DNA of 64,000 nt from an uncultured Bacteroidales bacterium (GCA_900317155.1 ONFO01000001.1:186001-250000); one strand, 5' to 3'; positions 15,684-24,126 are shown, counted from the first letter of the stretch. The notes: generated by a model from the sequence alone, not told the origin. Numbers and translations are program-made.

Positions 15684-15710
15684 TTGTTATGTCTGAAATC
15701 CTTACTTTTG
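15681..15710 (+). promoter_or_regulatory. Promoter of the aroB-aroA operon
   Basis: TTG at 15681-15683 and TACTTTTG at 15703-15710 with a 19-base spacer fit the Bacteroidota -33/-7 pattern. The -33 region sits on the T-run of the preceding terminator. aroB starts 19 bases downstream at 15729. Confidence 0.7.
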
Positions 15711-15728
15711 CAATCCAAACCCAACGAA

Positions 15729-16736
15729 ATGACCCTCGAAGAACTGAAGAAAACGCTTCCCCAAGCCTCGCAGGTCTTCATCCTTACGGATGAGAACGTC
15801 GCCATGTTTTGGCTTCCCGAAACAAAGCGTTGGCTCGGCTGCGATCATGCCGTTGAGATTGTGTTGAAGCCGGGCGAGAAGTACAAGACCCTGCCAACCG
15901 CACAAAGGATTTGGAAAACTTTGATGAAACACCATGCCGACCGTCAGGCCGTTATGGTCAATTTGGGCGGTGGCGTCATCACCGATTTGGGCGGATTTGT
16001 GGCTTCGTGTTACCATCGGGGCATCCGTTTCCTAAACATCCCGACCACCTTGCTTGCCATGGTCGATGCGGCGATAGGAGGGAAGACAGGAATCAATTTC
16101 AGCGGCTGCAAGAACCAGATAGGGACTTTCGCGGAACCTTTGGAGGTCTGGATCTCGCCCATCTATCTCAGCACCTTGCCGCATCGGGAGATACTTTCGG
16201 GCGTGGCCGAGATGATGAAATATGGCTTCATCGCCTATCCACCCATGCTGAAGGTCAACCCCGACAATTATCAGGAGTACCTTTTGGCCGCAGGCAAGAT
16301 CAAACGCGAAATCGTGGCGAAAGATTATAAGGAGCAAGGATTTCGCAAAGTGCTCAACTTTGGACACACTCTGGGTCATGCCATCGAAAGCCATAGCTTT
16401 ACCAAAGACAACCCTTTGCTTCATGGCGAAGCGGTGGCATTGGGCATGTGTGCGGCTTTGTGGCTCTCGGTGCGGCTTTGTCATCTCGATGAGAAGGTGC
16501 TGCACGACTTTGAACGACAGTTACCCATCTTGCTTTCGGAAGCGGAAACGAAATTGGATGTCGTTGATATTGAACCCGTGATGCGCTATTTGGCGTACGA
16601 CAAGAAAAACAAGGACGGAAAAGAACAATTCGTATTGATAGAAGCCCCTGGACGACCAGTGCTTGACGTGGAAGTGGGTTCGGAAAAGGTTAGGGAGGCT
16701 TTGGCTTACATTATAAATAAGGTATATAGCTTATGA
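15729..16736 (+). CDS. aroB: 3-dehydroquinate synthase
   Basis: 335 aa, slightly short for the family. AroB converts DAHP to 3-dehydroquinate in the shikimate pathway, using NAD and a divalent metal. Motifs are NLGGGVITDLGGFVASCY (NAD loop), IPTTLLAMVDAAIGGKTG, SGVAEMMKYG (metal Glu), VLNFGHTLGHAIE (metal His) and HGEAVALGM. The start was placed at the ATG at 15729, after the promoter; an earlier in-frame ATG at 15648 would place the start inside the terminator and is rejected. Its stop overlaps aroA by 4 bases (ATGA). Confidence 0.93.
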   Translation: MTLEELKKTLPQASQVFILTDENVAMFWLPETKRWLGCDHAVEIVLKPGEKYKTLPTAQRIWKTLMKHHADRQAVMVNLGGGVITDLGGFVASCYHRGIRFLNIPTTLLAMVDAAIGGKTGINFSGCKNQIGTFAEPLEVWISPIYLSTLPHREILSGVAEMMKYGFIAYPPMLKVNPDNYQEYLLAAGKIKREIVAKDYKEQGFRKVLNFGHTLGHAIESHSFTKDNPLLHGEAVALGMCAALWLSVRLCHLDEKVLHDFERQLPILLSEAETKLDVVDIEPVMRYLAYDKKNKDGKEQFVLIEAPGRPVLDVEVGSEKVREALAYIINKVYSL

Positions 16737-18166
16737 AACTACAATGTACTATTCAGTTGCCGGCCAGCAAGAGCGAAAGTAACCGCGCTTTGATGATTGC
16801 TGCCTACGGTGGTTTTGCTTCAGATTTTCATAATCTTTCGGATTCGAAAGATACAATGGTTTTGAAGGAAGCACTGCGAGGATTATCTCCTATAGATTCC
16901 CTCTCTCCCACATGCCAAGGCGGGAATGACATAGGAGCTAATCCTCAAATAGACAATATTTCCGATACCATCGTTTTGAAGGAAGCATTGGGAGGATTAT
17001 CTCCTATAGATTCCCTCTCTCCCACATGCCAAGGCGGGAAATGCTCAGCATTCGACGTAGTCAATGACATAGGAGCTAATCCACGAATAATCAATATCTC
17101 CGATTGCGGCACGGCGGCGCGTTTCATGGCGACCTATCTGGCTACCCATGAAGGAAATTGGCTCTTGACGGGTTCGCAGCGGATGCGGCAACGCCCCATG
17201 GCACCGCTTGTAGAGACTTTGTCGTCGCTTGGTGCAGAAGTACAATATGCTGAAAAACAGGGCTTTTTGCCTCTGCAAATCCGAGGCAAGTCGATTTTGG
17301 GCGGAAAAGTGACAATGGTTATGTCGCAAAGCAGCCAGTTTGCCTCCTCCTTGCTCTTGGCCGCCCCGATGTGGCCTCAAGGCCTTGAGATGGAACTGCT
17401 TGGCGACCTCAATTCTTTCCCTTATCTCGACATGACCTTGGCCATGATGCGGCATTTTGGGGCAGAGGTTGAACTGAAGGATCGGACAATCACCGTCAGG
17501 CCTAAGCCGTATCATCCCAATGGTTTCATGGTTTCATCCGACTGGAGTGCGGCATCCTATTGGTATGAAATGGCCGCTTTCAGTGAAGATTGTGAAATAC
17601 GTTTACCCTCGCTGAGTATGCGGTCGTTGAGCATAGTCGAGTCGGCGAAGGACCGCCATGGTGTTCAAGGTGACTCCATCATCGCCGAATGGATGAATCC
17701 ATTGGGGGTGATGAGCGTTGAGGAGAATGATTCCATCGTTTTGCGCAAGAAAGCCATGGATAAACAGGATTATACTTTCGATTTTTCATATAATCCTGAC
17801 TTGTTCCCGACGATGGCGGCTACCTGTGCCGGATTGCAACTTGAGGCAAGGTTTACGGGTATTGCCACCCTTGAAAACAAGGAGTCGGACAGGATTTTGG
17901 CGATGAAAATGGAACTGGCCAAGATCGGTACCTTATTGGAACGTGTTTCTGATAATGAACTTGTTTTGAAACCCTCATCAAACTTGCCATTCTTTGGACC
18001 TTCGGCTCCGTTGCAGTTCAATGCATACGGAGATCATCGCATTGTCATGGCCTTGGCACCGCTTTCCATGAAGGTCGGGACGATCACTTTCGACCATCCG
18101 GAGGTGGTTGCAAAATCGTATCCGAACTACTGGAAGGAATGCCCTTTTATTAAGGTTTTGTTGTGA
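16733..18166 (+). CDS. aroA: 3-phosphoshikimate 1-carboxyvinyltransferase (EPSP synthase) with an in-frame repeat insertion
   Basis: AroA transfers enolpyruvate from PEP to shikimate-3-phosphate. Recognisable parts: LPASKSESNRAL (Lys13), ISDCGTAARFMATYLA, the QSSQFASSLLLAAP block, a central SSDWSAASYWYEMAA block, the NKESDRI region and GDHRIVMALAPL near the end. At 477 aa it is about 60 residues longer than usual. The excess lies between the SDSKDT strand (residue ~40) and the NPRIINISDCGTAARF motif, where a 38-residue unit (DTxVLKEALxGLSPIDSLSP plus TCQGG and a NDIGANP tail) is present twice, the second time with 8 extra residues (CSAFDVVN). The insertion is in frame and all catalytic regions continue after it, so the enzyme may well be active. 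Confidence 0.88.
   Translation: MKLQCTIQLPASKSESNRALMIAAYGGFASDFHNLSDSKDTMVLKEALRGLSPIDSLSPTCQGGNDIGANPQIDNISDTIVLKEALGGLSPIDSLSPTCQGGKCSAFDVVNDIGANPRIINISDCGTAARFMATYLATHEGNWLLTGSQRMRQRPMAPLVETLSSLGAEVQYAEKQGFLPLQIRGKSILGGKVTMVMSQSSQFASSLLLAAPMWPQGLEMELLGDLNSFPYLDMTLAMMRHFGAEVELKDRTITVRPKPYHPNGFMVSSDWSAASYWYEMAAFSEDCEIRLPSLSMRSLSIVESAKDRHGVQGDSIIAEWMNPLGVMSVEENDSIVLRKKAMDKQDYTFDFSYNPDLFPTMAATCAGLQLEARFTGIATLENKESDRILAMKMELAKIGTLLERVSDNELVLKPSSNLPFFGPSAPLQFNAYGDHRIVMALAPLSMKVGTITFDHPEVVAKSYPNYWKECPFIKVLL
16880..16944. repeat. Palindromic element, copy 1 (65 bp) within aroA
   Basis: Arms GGATTATCTCCTAT (16880-16893) and ATAGGAGCTAATCC (16931-16944) are 13/14 complementary. The interior carries TTCCCTCTCTCCCACATGCC, then AAGGCGGGAA. 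Size and symmetry resemble a REP/MITE-like non-autonomous element, but no transposase is present. Confidence 0.65.
16994..17082. repeat. Palindromic element, copy 2 (89 bp) within aroA
   Basis: Same arms as copy 1 (16994-17007 and 17069-17082) and the same 40-base left interior, but with 24 extra bases before the right arm. Confidence 0.65.
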
Positions 18167-18214
18167 AAAACCCACTTTTTGAAAATAAATTGCAGTCAGA
18201 TGGAAGAAATTCCG

Positions 18215-18222
18215 TAATTTTG
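18215..18222 (+). promoter_or_regulatory. -7 element TAATTTTG upstream of the LutA-like gene
   Basis: TAATTTTG matches TAnnTTTG, 27 bases before the ATG at 18250. A TTG lies 22 bases upstream, a little far. It falls beyond the aroA stop. Confidence 0.5.
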
Positions 18223-18249
18223 CACGATTTTTTTGCAAAAAAGAAGAAA

Positions 18250-18972
18250 ATGAAAGTCGAACTGTTTGTTCCCTGCGTCATCGACCAGTTTTTCCCTCAG
18301 GTCGCTATCGACACGTTCAAGGTGCTGAAGCGCGCTGATGTGGATGTGGAATATAATCCGGAACAAACTTGTTGTGGACGCTTCGCTTATCATGCTGGTT
18401 TTCTGGAAGAAGCCAAGGATTTGGGAGATAAGTTCCTTAATGACTTTTCCTATGAAGGTCCGGTGGTAGCACCCTCGGCGGCTTGCGTACACTACATCAA
18501 GAAATATTATCCCGAGTTGTTTTTCAATACGGCCAACCATCTGAATTTCAAGAAGATGGTGGCCAATGTCTATGAGTTGACCGATTTCTTGGTCAATAAG
18601 GTGAATTTTGTAGATTTCGGTGCGGAGTTTCCTCATAAAGTGACGTTTCATGACAGTTGCAGCGCCTTGAGAGGCTTGGGTTTAGGCAAGGAAGCTCGTC
18701 TCTTGCTCTCGAAAGTGAAAGGACTGGAGTTGGTTGAGATGAAGCAGACTGACATGTGTTGTGGCGCCGATTTTTCCTTGCAGGTGCAGCATGAGACCCT
18801 GTCAATGGGAATGGCTTCGCACAAGGTCAAGAACGCGATGAACACGGGAGCTGAGTATATTGTCTCGACCGACATGACCTGCCTGATGCACCAGAAAGCC
18901 TATATTGAGAAGGCCGGACTGCCCATTAAGGTGATACACATCGCGGAAGTGCTTGCTTCAGGTTGGATGTAA
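18250..18972 (+). CDS. LutA/YkgE-family (Fe-S)-binding oxidoreductase subunit
   Basis: 240 aa, two CCG-type cysteine-rich domains: QTCCGRFAYHAGF with a C-terminal partner DSCSALRGLG, and the second CCG motif MCCGADFSL. This family (LutA, YkgE, GlpC-like) binds Fe-S or heterodisulfide-type centres. LutA acts in the LutABC lactate oxidase, but no lutB or lutC lies beside it here, so the electron partner must be elsewhere or the substrate may differ. Start at ATG 18250 (MKVELFVPC), the standard N-terminus; the frame extends further upstream over the promoter. Confidence 0.85.
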   Translation: MKVELFVPCVIDQFFPQVAIDTFKVLKRADVDVEYNPEQTCCGRFAYHAGFLEEAKDLGDKFLNDFSYEGPVVAPSAACVHYIKKYYPELFFNTANHLNFKKMVANVYELTDFLVNKVNFVDFGAEFPHKVTFHDSCSALRGLGLGKEARLLLSKVKGLELVEMKQTDMCCGADFSLQVQHETLSMGMASHKVKNAMNTGAEYIVSTDMTCLMHQKAYIEKAGLPIKVIHIAEVLASGWM

Positions 18973-18990
18973 TTTCAAATATTGAAAATC

Positions 18991-19554
18991 ATGGAGAAAC
19001 CCTATTATATACACGAGAGTAGTTATGTCGATGACAATGTGAGCATCGGTGCTGGGACGAAGATTTGGCATTTTTGCCATATCCAGTCGGGTGCCGTCAT
19101 TGGCGAACGTTGCTCTTTGGGGCAGAATGTGAATGTGGGAAACAATGTGAAGATTGGCAATGGAGTACGGATTCAGAACAATGTTTCCATCTATGAAGGC
19201 GTTGAGATTGAGGACAATGTGTTTTGTGGCCCGAGTTGTGTTTTTACCAATGTGACCACACCGCGGTCGCATTTCCCTGTGCATGGCGTGTATGCCAAGA
19301 CGAAGATTTGTGAAGGTGCTTCGTTGGGAGCCAACTGTACGGTGGTCTGCGGACATACGGTGGGCAAGAGCGCACTCATCGCTGCCGGTGCAGTAGTGAC
19401 CAAGGATGTGAAGCCTTATGCTTTGATGGCGGGTGTCCCAGCACGACAAATCGGTTGGGTTTGCGAGTGCGGCAAACGCCTCAATGCAACGCTGCACTGC
19501 GAATGCGGAAGGTGCTATGAAGAAAAAAATGGATGTTTAACGAAAATAGTGTAG
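18991..19554 (+). CDS. wbpD: WbpD/WlbB-like UDP-amino-sugar-uronate N-acetyltransferase
   Basis: 187 aa left-handed beta-helix acyltransferase. Hexapeptide repeats run from about residue 10 to 150 ([36 protein letters not shown]). The family acetylates the 3-amino group of UDP-GlcNAc3NA on the way to UDP-diacetamido-uronic acids. The C-terminal tail has a small cysteine cluster (CECG, CECGRC), seen in several family members. The ATG at 18991 is preferred; a TTG three codons earlier is possible. It is the first gene of the polysaccharide locus and lies beside a WbpE-like aminotransferase, the preceding step in the same pathway. The matching dehydrogenases (WbpA/WbpB) are not in the window. Confidence 0.85.
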   Translation: MEKPYYIHESSYVDDNVSIGAGTKIWHFCHIQSGAVIGERCSLGQNVNVGNNVKIGNGVRIQNNVSIYEGVEIEDNVFCGPSCVFTNVTTPRSHFPVHGVYAKTKICEGASLGANCTVVCGHTVGKSALIAAGAVVTKDVKPYALMAGVPARQIGWVCECGKRLNATLHCECGRCYEEKNGCLTKIV

Positions 19555-19613
19555 TGTAGCCTTGTTGTTCAGTTCCAAAAAACTGGACGATTGCTCACTG
19601 CTAACAGATACAG

Positions 19614-20744
19614 ATGCAATTCAGAGATTTAAAAACCCAATATACCGTCCTGAAGGACGAAATGGACAAGGCCATTCTTGATGTGGTGGCTTCTTCGGCT
19701 TTTGTGATGGGCCCTAAAATCAAGGAGATGGAGACCGCTTTCGCTGACTATGTCGGTGCAAAGCACTGTGTGGCTTGCAATAGCGGCACGGATGCGCTGC
19801 TTCTGGCGCTGAAGGTGTGGGATGTGAAAGCTGGTGATGCCGTTTTTGTGCCAAGTTTCACTTTCTTCGCTTCGGCTGAAGTGATTGCCATGCAAGGCGC
19901 TACCCCCGTCTTTGTCGATGTTGACAAGGACACCTTCAACATGGATGTCGTTGACCTTGAGAGGAAGATCGAACAGACTTTGAAGGCAGGCCAACTCACG
20001 CCTCGTGTGGTCATTGCAGTCGATTTGTTCGGCCTCCCCGCCGATTTCAAGGCAATTCGCAAGGTGGCTGAAAAGTATCACCTCTATGTCATGGAAGACG
20101 GTGCCCAAGGCTTTGGTGGACGCATCGGCAAGCAAAAAGCCTGTACTTTTGGTGACATTTCCACCACGTCGTTTTTCCCGGCCAAGCCCGTTGGATGTTA
20201 TGGTGACGGTGGTGCAGTGTTCACCGACGATGACGAGTGGGCAGCGTTGCTCGAGTCGTATCATATCCACGGCAAAGGCAGCGACCGCTACGACAATGTG
20301 CGCATCGGCATGAATTCACGTATGGACAGCATTCAGGCTGCTGTGCTTTTGGTCAAATTGAAAGCCTTTGCGCAGTATGAACTTGAGGATGTCAACAAGG
20401 TGGCATGCCGTTATACGGAGAAGTTGAAAGGTGTGGTCAAGACCCCGGTGGTACCTGAAGGCTATTACTCCAGCTGGGCGCAATATACCTTGCAAGTGAA
20501 GGATAAGGAAGTCAGGACAGGCCTGCAGAATGCCTTGAAGGCATTGGACATTCCAACCGCCATCTATTATCCTATCCCGATGCACAAGCAGACGGCTTTC
20601 AACTATCTGAACCCATCGGACAACCGTTGCCCTGTTTCTGAAGCTTTGGCCGATACGGTGATTTCTCTGCCTATACATCCATATCTTTCTGAGGCTGATC
20701 AGGATATGATTTGCAAAGCAGTTTGTGAATTCTTGAACAAGTAA
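19614..20744 (+). CDS. wbpE: WbpE-like DegT/DnrJ/EryC1/StrS aminotransferase
   Basis: 376 aa PLP-dependent sugar aminotransferase. Internal aldimine Lys191 in TSFFPAKPVGCYGDGG; Asp162 in MEDGAQGFGG contacts the cofactor; NSGTDALLLAL is the phosphate-binding loop. WbpE makes UDP-GlcNAc3NA from the 3-keto sugar with glutamate. Assignment to WbpE rather than another DegT rests on the N-terminus (MQFRDLKTQY) and on the adjacent WbpD-like acetyltransferase. Located 59 bases after wbpD. Confidence 0.85.
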   Translation: MQFRDLKTQYTVLKDEMDKAILDVVASSAFVMGPKIKEMETAFADYVGAKHCVACNSGTDALLLALKVWDVKAGDAVFVPSFTFFASAEVIAMQGATPVFVDVDKDTFNMDVVDLERKIEQTLKAGQLTPRVVIAVDLFGLPADFKAIRKVAEKYHLYVMEDGAQGFGGRIGKQKACTFGDISTTSFFPAKPVGCYGDGGAVFTDDDEWAALLESYHIHGKGSDRYDNVRIGMNSRMDSIQAAVLLVKLKAFAQYELEDVNKVACRYTEKLKGVVKTPVVPEGYYSSWAQYTLQVKDKEVRTGLQNALKALDIPTAIYYPIPMHKQTAFNYLNPSDNRCPVSEALADTVISLPIHPYLSEADQDMICKAVCEFLNK

Positions 20745-20755
20745 TTGTTTTTGTA

Positions 20756-21877
20756 ATGGGTAGAAAGCCATTTTTCAGTTCATTGGCGAGTCGTGACAAT
20801 TACGACGAGGTCATACAATACCTTGCCGTGGCTGAGACCCAGCATGCCCCGAGGTTTGATTTCGATAATGCTCCGGATGAGCTTCGGGAACTGATGGAAG
20901 TGGCAAAAACGCCCAGAAGCCCCGAACGATCGCAATGGTTGAACGACTATGCAGATAAAACTTGGGCTGTCCCAGATGGTGAGGCGACGGTATTGTTTGC
21001 AAAAGAGCACTTGAACGCGGTCAGGCACTTGAATCAGTTTTTGCGGAGTGCCAATGCCAAGCTGAAACAGGATGGATATTTCGTCTGTGCCTTCGACACT
21101 TCCCAAAAACGCAGGGCGCAGATATTCAGCAAGCACATCAGCATTGTCGCCTATATTATTTATTTCTTTGATTTCCTTTGGCATAGAGTCTGCCCGAAGC
21201 TCAGGCTAACGAGCAAGTTCTATTATTTGTGCACCAAAAAGGTGAGAAAGGTTTTCCCTCGCCCGGAAGTCCTGGGCAGGTTGTATTATTGTGGCTTTGA
21301 TGTGGTTAGCGAGCAATATATTCACGACCGTTACTGTGTGATTGCACAGAAGAAGCGTGAGCCATACGACCAGCCGCATACTAGGGGGTTGTTTGTCAAA
21401 TTGCGTAGGGTAGGCAAAAACGGAGAGTTGTTCAATGTGTATAAGCTCCGTACCATGTATGCCTATTCCGAGTTCTTGCAGACCTATATCTACGAGAACA
21501 ACGATTTGGATGTGGGTGGCAAGTTCGCCGACGACTATCGCGTCACGGAATGGGGGCGTATACTTCGCAAGTTGTGGCTCGACGAACTGCCTATGGTTTT
21601 GAATATGATGAAAGGCCAGATGAAACTGGTGGGCGTGCGCCCTCTCAGCCAGCAGTATTTCAGCCTGTATGACGAAGATTTGCAGCAACTTAGAACAAAA
21701 GTTAAGCCAGGTCTTCTCCCTCCGTTCTATTTGGATATGCCAGAAACTTTGGAAGAGATCCAGGACAGTGAGAGACGCTATTTGGAAGCCTATATGAAGC
21801 ATCCTTTCCGCACCGATTGGAAGTACTTTTGGGGCATTGTCGGCAATATTCTGTTGAGAGGCAAGCGCTCACATTGA
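20756..21877 (+). CDS. Polyisoprenyl-phosphate sugar-1-phosphate transferase, Bacteroidota type
   Basis: 373 aa. Residues about 210-370 match the catalytic bacterial sugar transferase domain: VGKNGELFNVYKLRTMY, DDYRVTEWGRILRKLWLDE, LPMVLNMMKGQMKLVGVRPL, KVKPGLLPPFY. The usual N-terminal membrane-anchoring KR..D segment is absent. Instead there is a ~200-residue N-terminal region including GRLYYCGFDVVSEQYI and one hydrophobic stretch near 130-145 (ISIVAYIIYFFDFLW). Similar long-N-terminus enzymes are common in Bacteroidota capsule loci, where they probably initiate repeat-unit synthesis on undecaprenyl phosphate. Confidence 0.8.
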   Translation: MGRKPFFSSLASRDNYDEVIQYLAVAETQHAPRFDFDNAPDELRELMEVAKTPRSPERSQWLNDYADKTWAVPDGEATVLFAKEHLNAVRHLNQFLRSANAKLKQDGYFVCAFDTSQKRRAQIFSKHISIVAYIIYFFDFLWHRVCPKLRLTSKFYYLCTKKVRKVFPRPEVLGRLYYCGFDVVSEQYIHDRYCVIAQKKREPYDQPHTRGLFVKLRRVGKNGELFNVYKLRTMYAYSEFLQTYIYENNDLDVGGKFADDYRVTEWGRILRKLWLDELPMVLNMMKGQMKLVGVRPLSQQYFSLYDEDLQQLRTKVKPGLLPPFYLDMPETLEEIQDSERRYLEAYMKHPFRTDWKYFWGIVGNILLRGKRSH

Positions 21878-21927
21878 ATTATTTTGAATTCTTGTTTTTT
21901 TCTTGCTTTATTTATTAAAAAAAACCT

Positions 21928-21935
21928 TATTTTTG
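21928..21935 (+). promoter_or_regulatory. -7 element TATTTTTG ahead of the wzm block
   Basis: TATTTTTG followed by GCAGCGCG closely resembles the element before the T9SS gene (TATATTTGCAGCGCG). A TTG lies 22 bases upstream. The wzm gene starts 207 bases downstream, so the leader would be long. Confidence 0.5.
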
Positions 21936-22025
21936 CAGCGCGTATGTTATGCTGTATTCTAGCAGAAAACATATTTGGATGTAGTCTTAAAATGGCTATG
22001 TTAAACAGTTGTAAAAGTGATAGTT

Positions 22026-22139
22026 ATGGCCTTTTTATGTGGGTCAGAAAGCGAAGCTATACACTTTTTTAATCAAATGTTTCATAAAGTTGAGCCTGAA
22101 GACGGAAGGTTGGAATGGCTTTTTAACAGCAAATTGTAA
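22026..22139 (+). CDS. Possible small protein (37 aa) in the leader of wzm
   Basis: An open frame starting with ATG (MAFLCGSESEAIHFFNQMF, ending WLFNSKL) ends two bases before the wzm start, consistent with translational coupling. Composition is protein-like but no family is recognised. It may be spurious. Confidence 0.25.
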   Translation: MAFLCGSESEAIHFFNQMFHKVEPEDGRLEWLFNSKL

Positions 22140-22141
22140 TT

Positions 22142-23017
22142 ATGGCACAGACAAAAGAAGAAGACTGGAGCATTGTAATCAAGCCTCGAAACGATCTTTT
22201 TGAGGTGAATTTGAAAGAGATTTGGGAGTATCGTGACCTATTGACCTTATTTGTCAAGCGTACCATTACTGTGGCTTACAAGCAGACTATTTTGGGACCG
22301 CTATGGTGGTTGATACAACCTGCCATCACCGTAATTATGTACATGGTGGTATTTGGTGGCATCGCGCGTATTCCTACCGATGGCATTCCTCAGCCCTTGT
22401 TCTATTTGGGTGGCGTCTGCTTGTGGCAGTATTTCTCTTCTTGTCTTAGCTCTACCGCCAATACCTTTGTCGCCCATTCAGGCATTTTCGGCAAGGTGTA
22501 TTTCCCTCGATTGATCATGCCTTTGGCTACGGTTATTAGTAATCTGGTTCGTTTTGGGATTCAACTTGGACTGTTCATTGCGGTTTACATCTATTTTGCA
22601 ATCAAGGGATTGGCGCCTTCCCCTAACTGGTATTTGCTGCTCTTCCCCTTGTTGGTTGTTATGATGGCAGGATTAGCCTTGGGCTTTGGTATCATTGTCT
22701 CATCCATGACGACCAAGTATAGGGATTTGCAGATACTGTTTTCATTTATTGTATCATTGTGGATGTATGCCACGCCTATCGTATATCCCTTGAGTACTGT
22801 TGCAGGAAAGCAGCGGTGGGGCTATGATGTGGCAGACCTCATGTGCCTAAATCCTGTGACACCTATCATTGAGACTTTCAAACACGGTGCACTTGGTGCA
22901 GGTGAGTTTGTAGGCTGGGGTTGGTTGGCTTATAGTTTCGTTTTCATGGTGATCATCTTGGCAATTGGTATCCTCATTTTCAATAGGGTACAGAAGAGTT
23001 TTATGGATACGGTGTAA
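22142..23017 (+). CDS. wzm: ABC-2 type polysaccharide export permease (Wzm)
   Basis: 291 aa with a cytoplasmic N-terminus (NLKEIWEYRDLLTLFVKR) typical of Wzm/TagG permeases, then about six membrane segments, for example WWLIQPAITVIMYMVVFGG and ISNLVRFGIQLGLFIAVY, and a closing helix. Wzm pairs with Wzt to flip finished, lipid-linked polysaccharide to the periplasm. Its ATPase gene lies more than 33 kb downstream (56411). With this transporter, chain polymerisation is expected to be Wzy-independent. Confidence 0.9.
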   Translation: MAQTKEEDWSIVIKPRNDLFEVNLKEIWEYRDLLTLFVKRTITVAYKQTILGPLWWLIQPAITVIMYMVVFGGIARIPTDGIPQPLFYLGGVCLWQYFSSCLSSTANTFVAHSGIFGKVYFPRLIMPLATVISNLVRFGIQLGLFIAVYIYFAIKGLAPSPNWYLLLFPLLVVMMAGLALGFGIIVSSMTTKYRDLQILFSFIVSLWMYATPIVYPLSTVAGKQRWGYDVADLMCLNPVTPIIETFKHGALGAGEFVGWGWLAYSFVFMVIILAIGILIFNRVQKSFMDTV

Positions 23018-23040
23018 AAAACGGAAAATTGTTTTGTTAG

Positions 23041-24093
23041 ATGAATCCTGAAATTTCCATATTGATACTTACACATAATCAGAAGTGTTTGTTGGAGCGT
23101 TGTTTGGATAGTATTTTGAATCAAATCATAAATGTTCCATATGAAATAATTATATCCGATGATGGTATAGATGATGGCACAAAAGAGTTCGTCCAGAAAT
23201 TGGCTTGTTCTAAACGAGTTCTTAGTTTATCTAATCTTGTTGAATTAAAACATGTTTATTGTGATCTTGATGAGTCTATTTTGTTAAAAAATGGAGGAAC
23301 TAGGATTGGTCGGAATAGATTGAATGCCTTCTTGCATGCCCAAGGAAAGTATTTCGTGAATGTAGATGCGGATGATTTTTTGGTCGGCACAGAATTGTAT
23401 CAGAAAGAGTATGAATTGTTGGAGTCACATCCAGAATGCTCAATGGTGCAGACACGTCTTTTAATGTTAAATGAAGGAGAGGACATTGATAAAATTTATG
23501 ATGGTCGTCCTTTTAGCGAAAAACTAATAAGCGAGGCAGTGTTTTCGTTGGAAGATGTGTTGCATTATGGATTGATAGGTCAACATCAGACATACATGTA
23601 CCGACGGAGACCTCAGGATGACTTTGTACGCATATTGGGATATGGATTCGATGATATAAATATTACTTATTATCACCTGCAGTATGGACCTGCTGTTTTT
23701 TTGGATCTTGCTGGTTATGTGTGGATGCAATATCCAAAAAGTGATTCGCATAGTTTGGGCGTTGATGAGCAGAGAATTAAATATTCCTTAATTCCTTTGT
23801 CACTCGCAGTTCGCTTCAAAGATTCTAGAGATGTCTTTTTAAGTGCAGGAGTTGATGTCAAGTATCTGTTGAGAAAGCTTATAAGGTCTCCAAAGTATCC
23901 AAAATTGAGTGATGGTAAGAGGAAAGCTATGTCCATGAGTAAGATGTTTATAATGAGGTTTTTTTCAGAAAAACGTCATAGCTTTTATTCATGGTCGCGA
24001 TACATTATTTGTTTAGTAATATTGTTAGTGATGTGGCTGTTTCGATTGAAATCAAAGTTTTGGTTAGATATCATGTATCGAGCATTGGTATAA
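23041..24093 (+). CDS. GT2 family glycosyltransferase
   Basis: 350 aa, GT-A fold. It opens with the GT2 pattern ISILILTHNQKCLLERCLDS, then EIIISDDGIDDGT, and NVDADDFLVG as the DxD-type metal site (about residues 112-115). A C-terminal hydrophobic stretch (YIICLVILLVMWLF) suggests membrane association. Sugar donor and acceptor cannot be predicted. The sequence is noticeably AT-richer than wzm upstream. Confidence 0.85.
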   Translation: MNPEISILILTHNQKCLLERCLDSILNQIINVPYEIIISDDGIDDGTKEFVQKLACSKRVLSLSNLVELKHVYCDLDESILLKNGGTRIGRNRLNAFLHAQGKYFVNVDADDFLVGTELYQKEYELLESHPECSMVQTRLLMLNEGEDIDKIYDGRPFSEKLISEAVFSLEDVLHYGLIGQHQTYMYRRRPQDDFVRILGYGFDDINITYYHLQYGPAVFLDLAGYVWMQYPKSDSHSLGVDEQRIKYSLIPLSLAVRFKDSRDVFLSAGVDVKYLLRKLIRSPKYPKLSDGKRKAMSMSKMFIMRFFSEKRHSFYSWSRYIICLVILLVMWLFRLKSKFWLDIMYRALV

Positions 24094-24126
24094 TGTTAAC
24101 TTCCATGGTTTGTGGAATTTAATAAA

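Larger units (their letters stand above)
16850..17104 (+). repeat. In-frame tandem duplication inside aroA (114-bp period)
   Basis: The unit beginning GATACAATGGTTTTGAAGG at 16850 recurs at 16964 as GATACCATCGTTTTGAAGG, a period of 114 bases (38 codons). Copy 2 has 24 additional bases (17041-17064). Each copy contains a palindromic element with arms GGATTATCTCCTAT and ATAGGAGCTAATCC. Confidence 0.85.

Noticed and set aside
15648-15728. N-terminal extension of aroB from an earlier ATG
   Set aside because: It would start inside the terminator hairpin of the T9SS gene and run through the aroB promoter; the extra residues are low-complexity Leu-rich and not in the family.
16733-18166. Intein or frameshifted pseudogene in aroA
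   Set aside because: The insertion has no intein motifs, keeps the reading frame and all later EPSP synthase motifs are present; a tandem repeat explains the extra length.
19571-19590. Hairpin (CAGTT/AACTG) between wbpD and wbpE as a terminator
   Set aside because: The stem is only 5 bp and not followed by a T-run.
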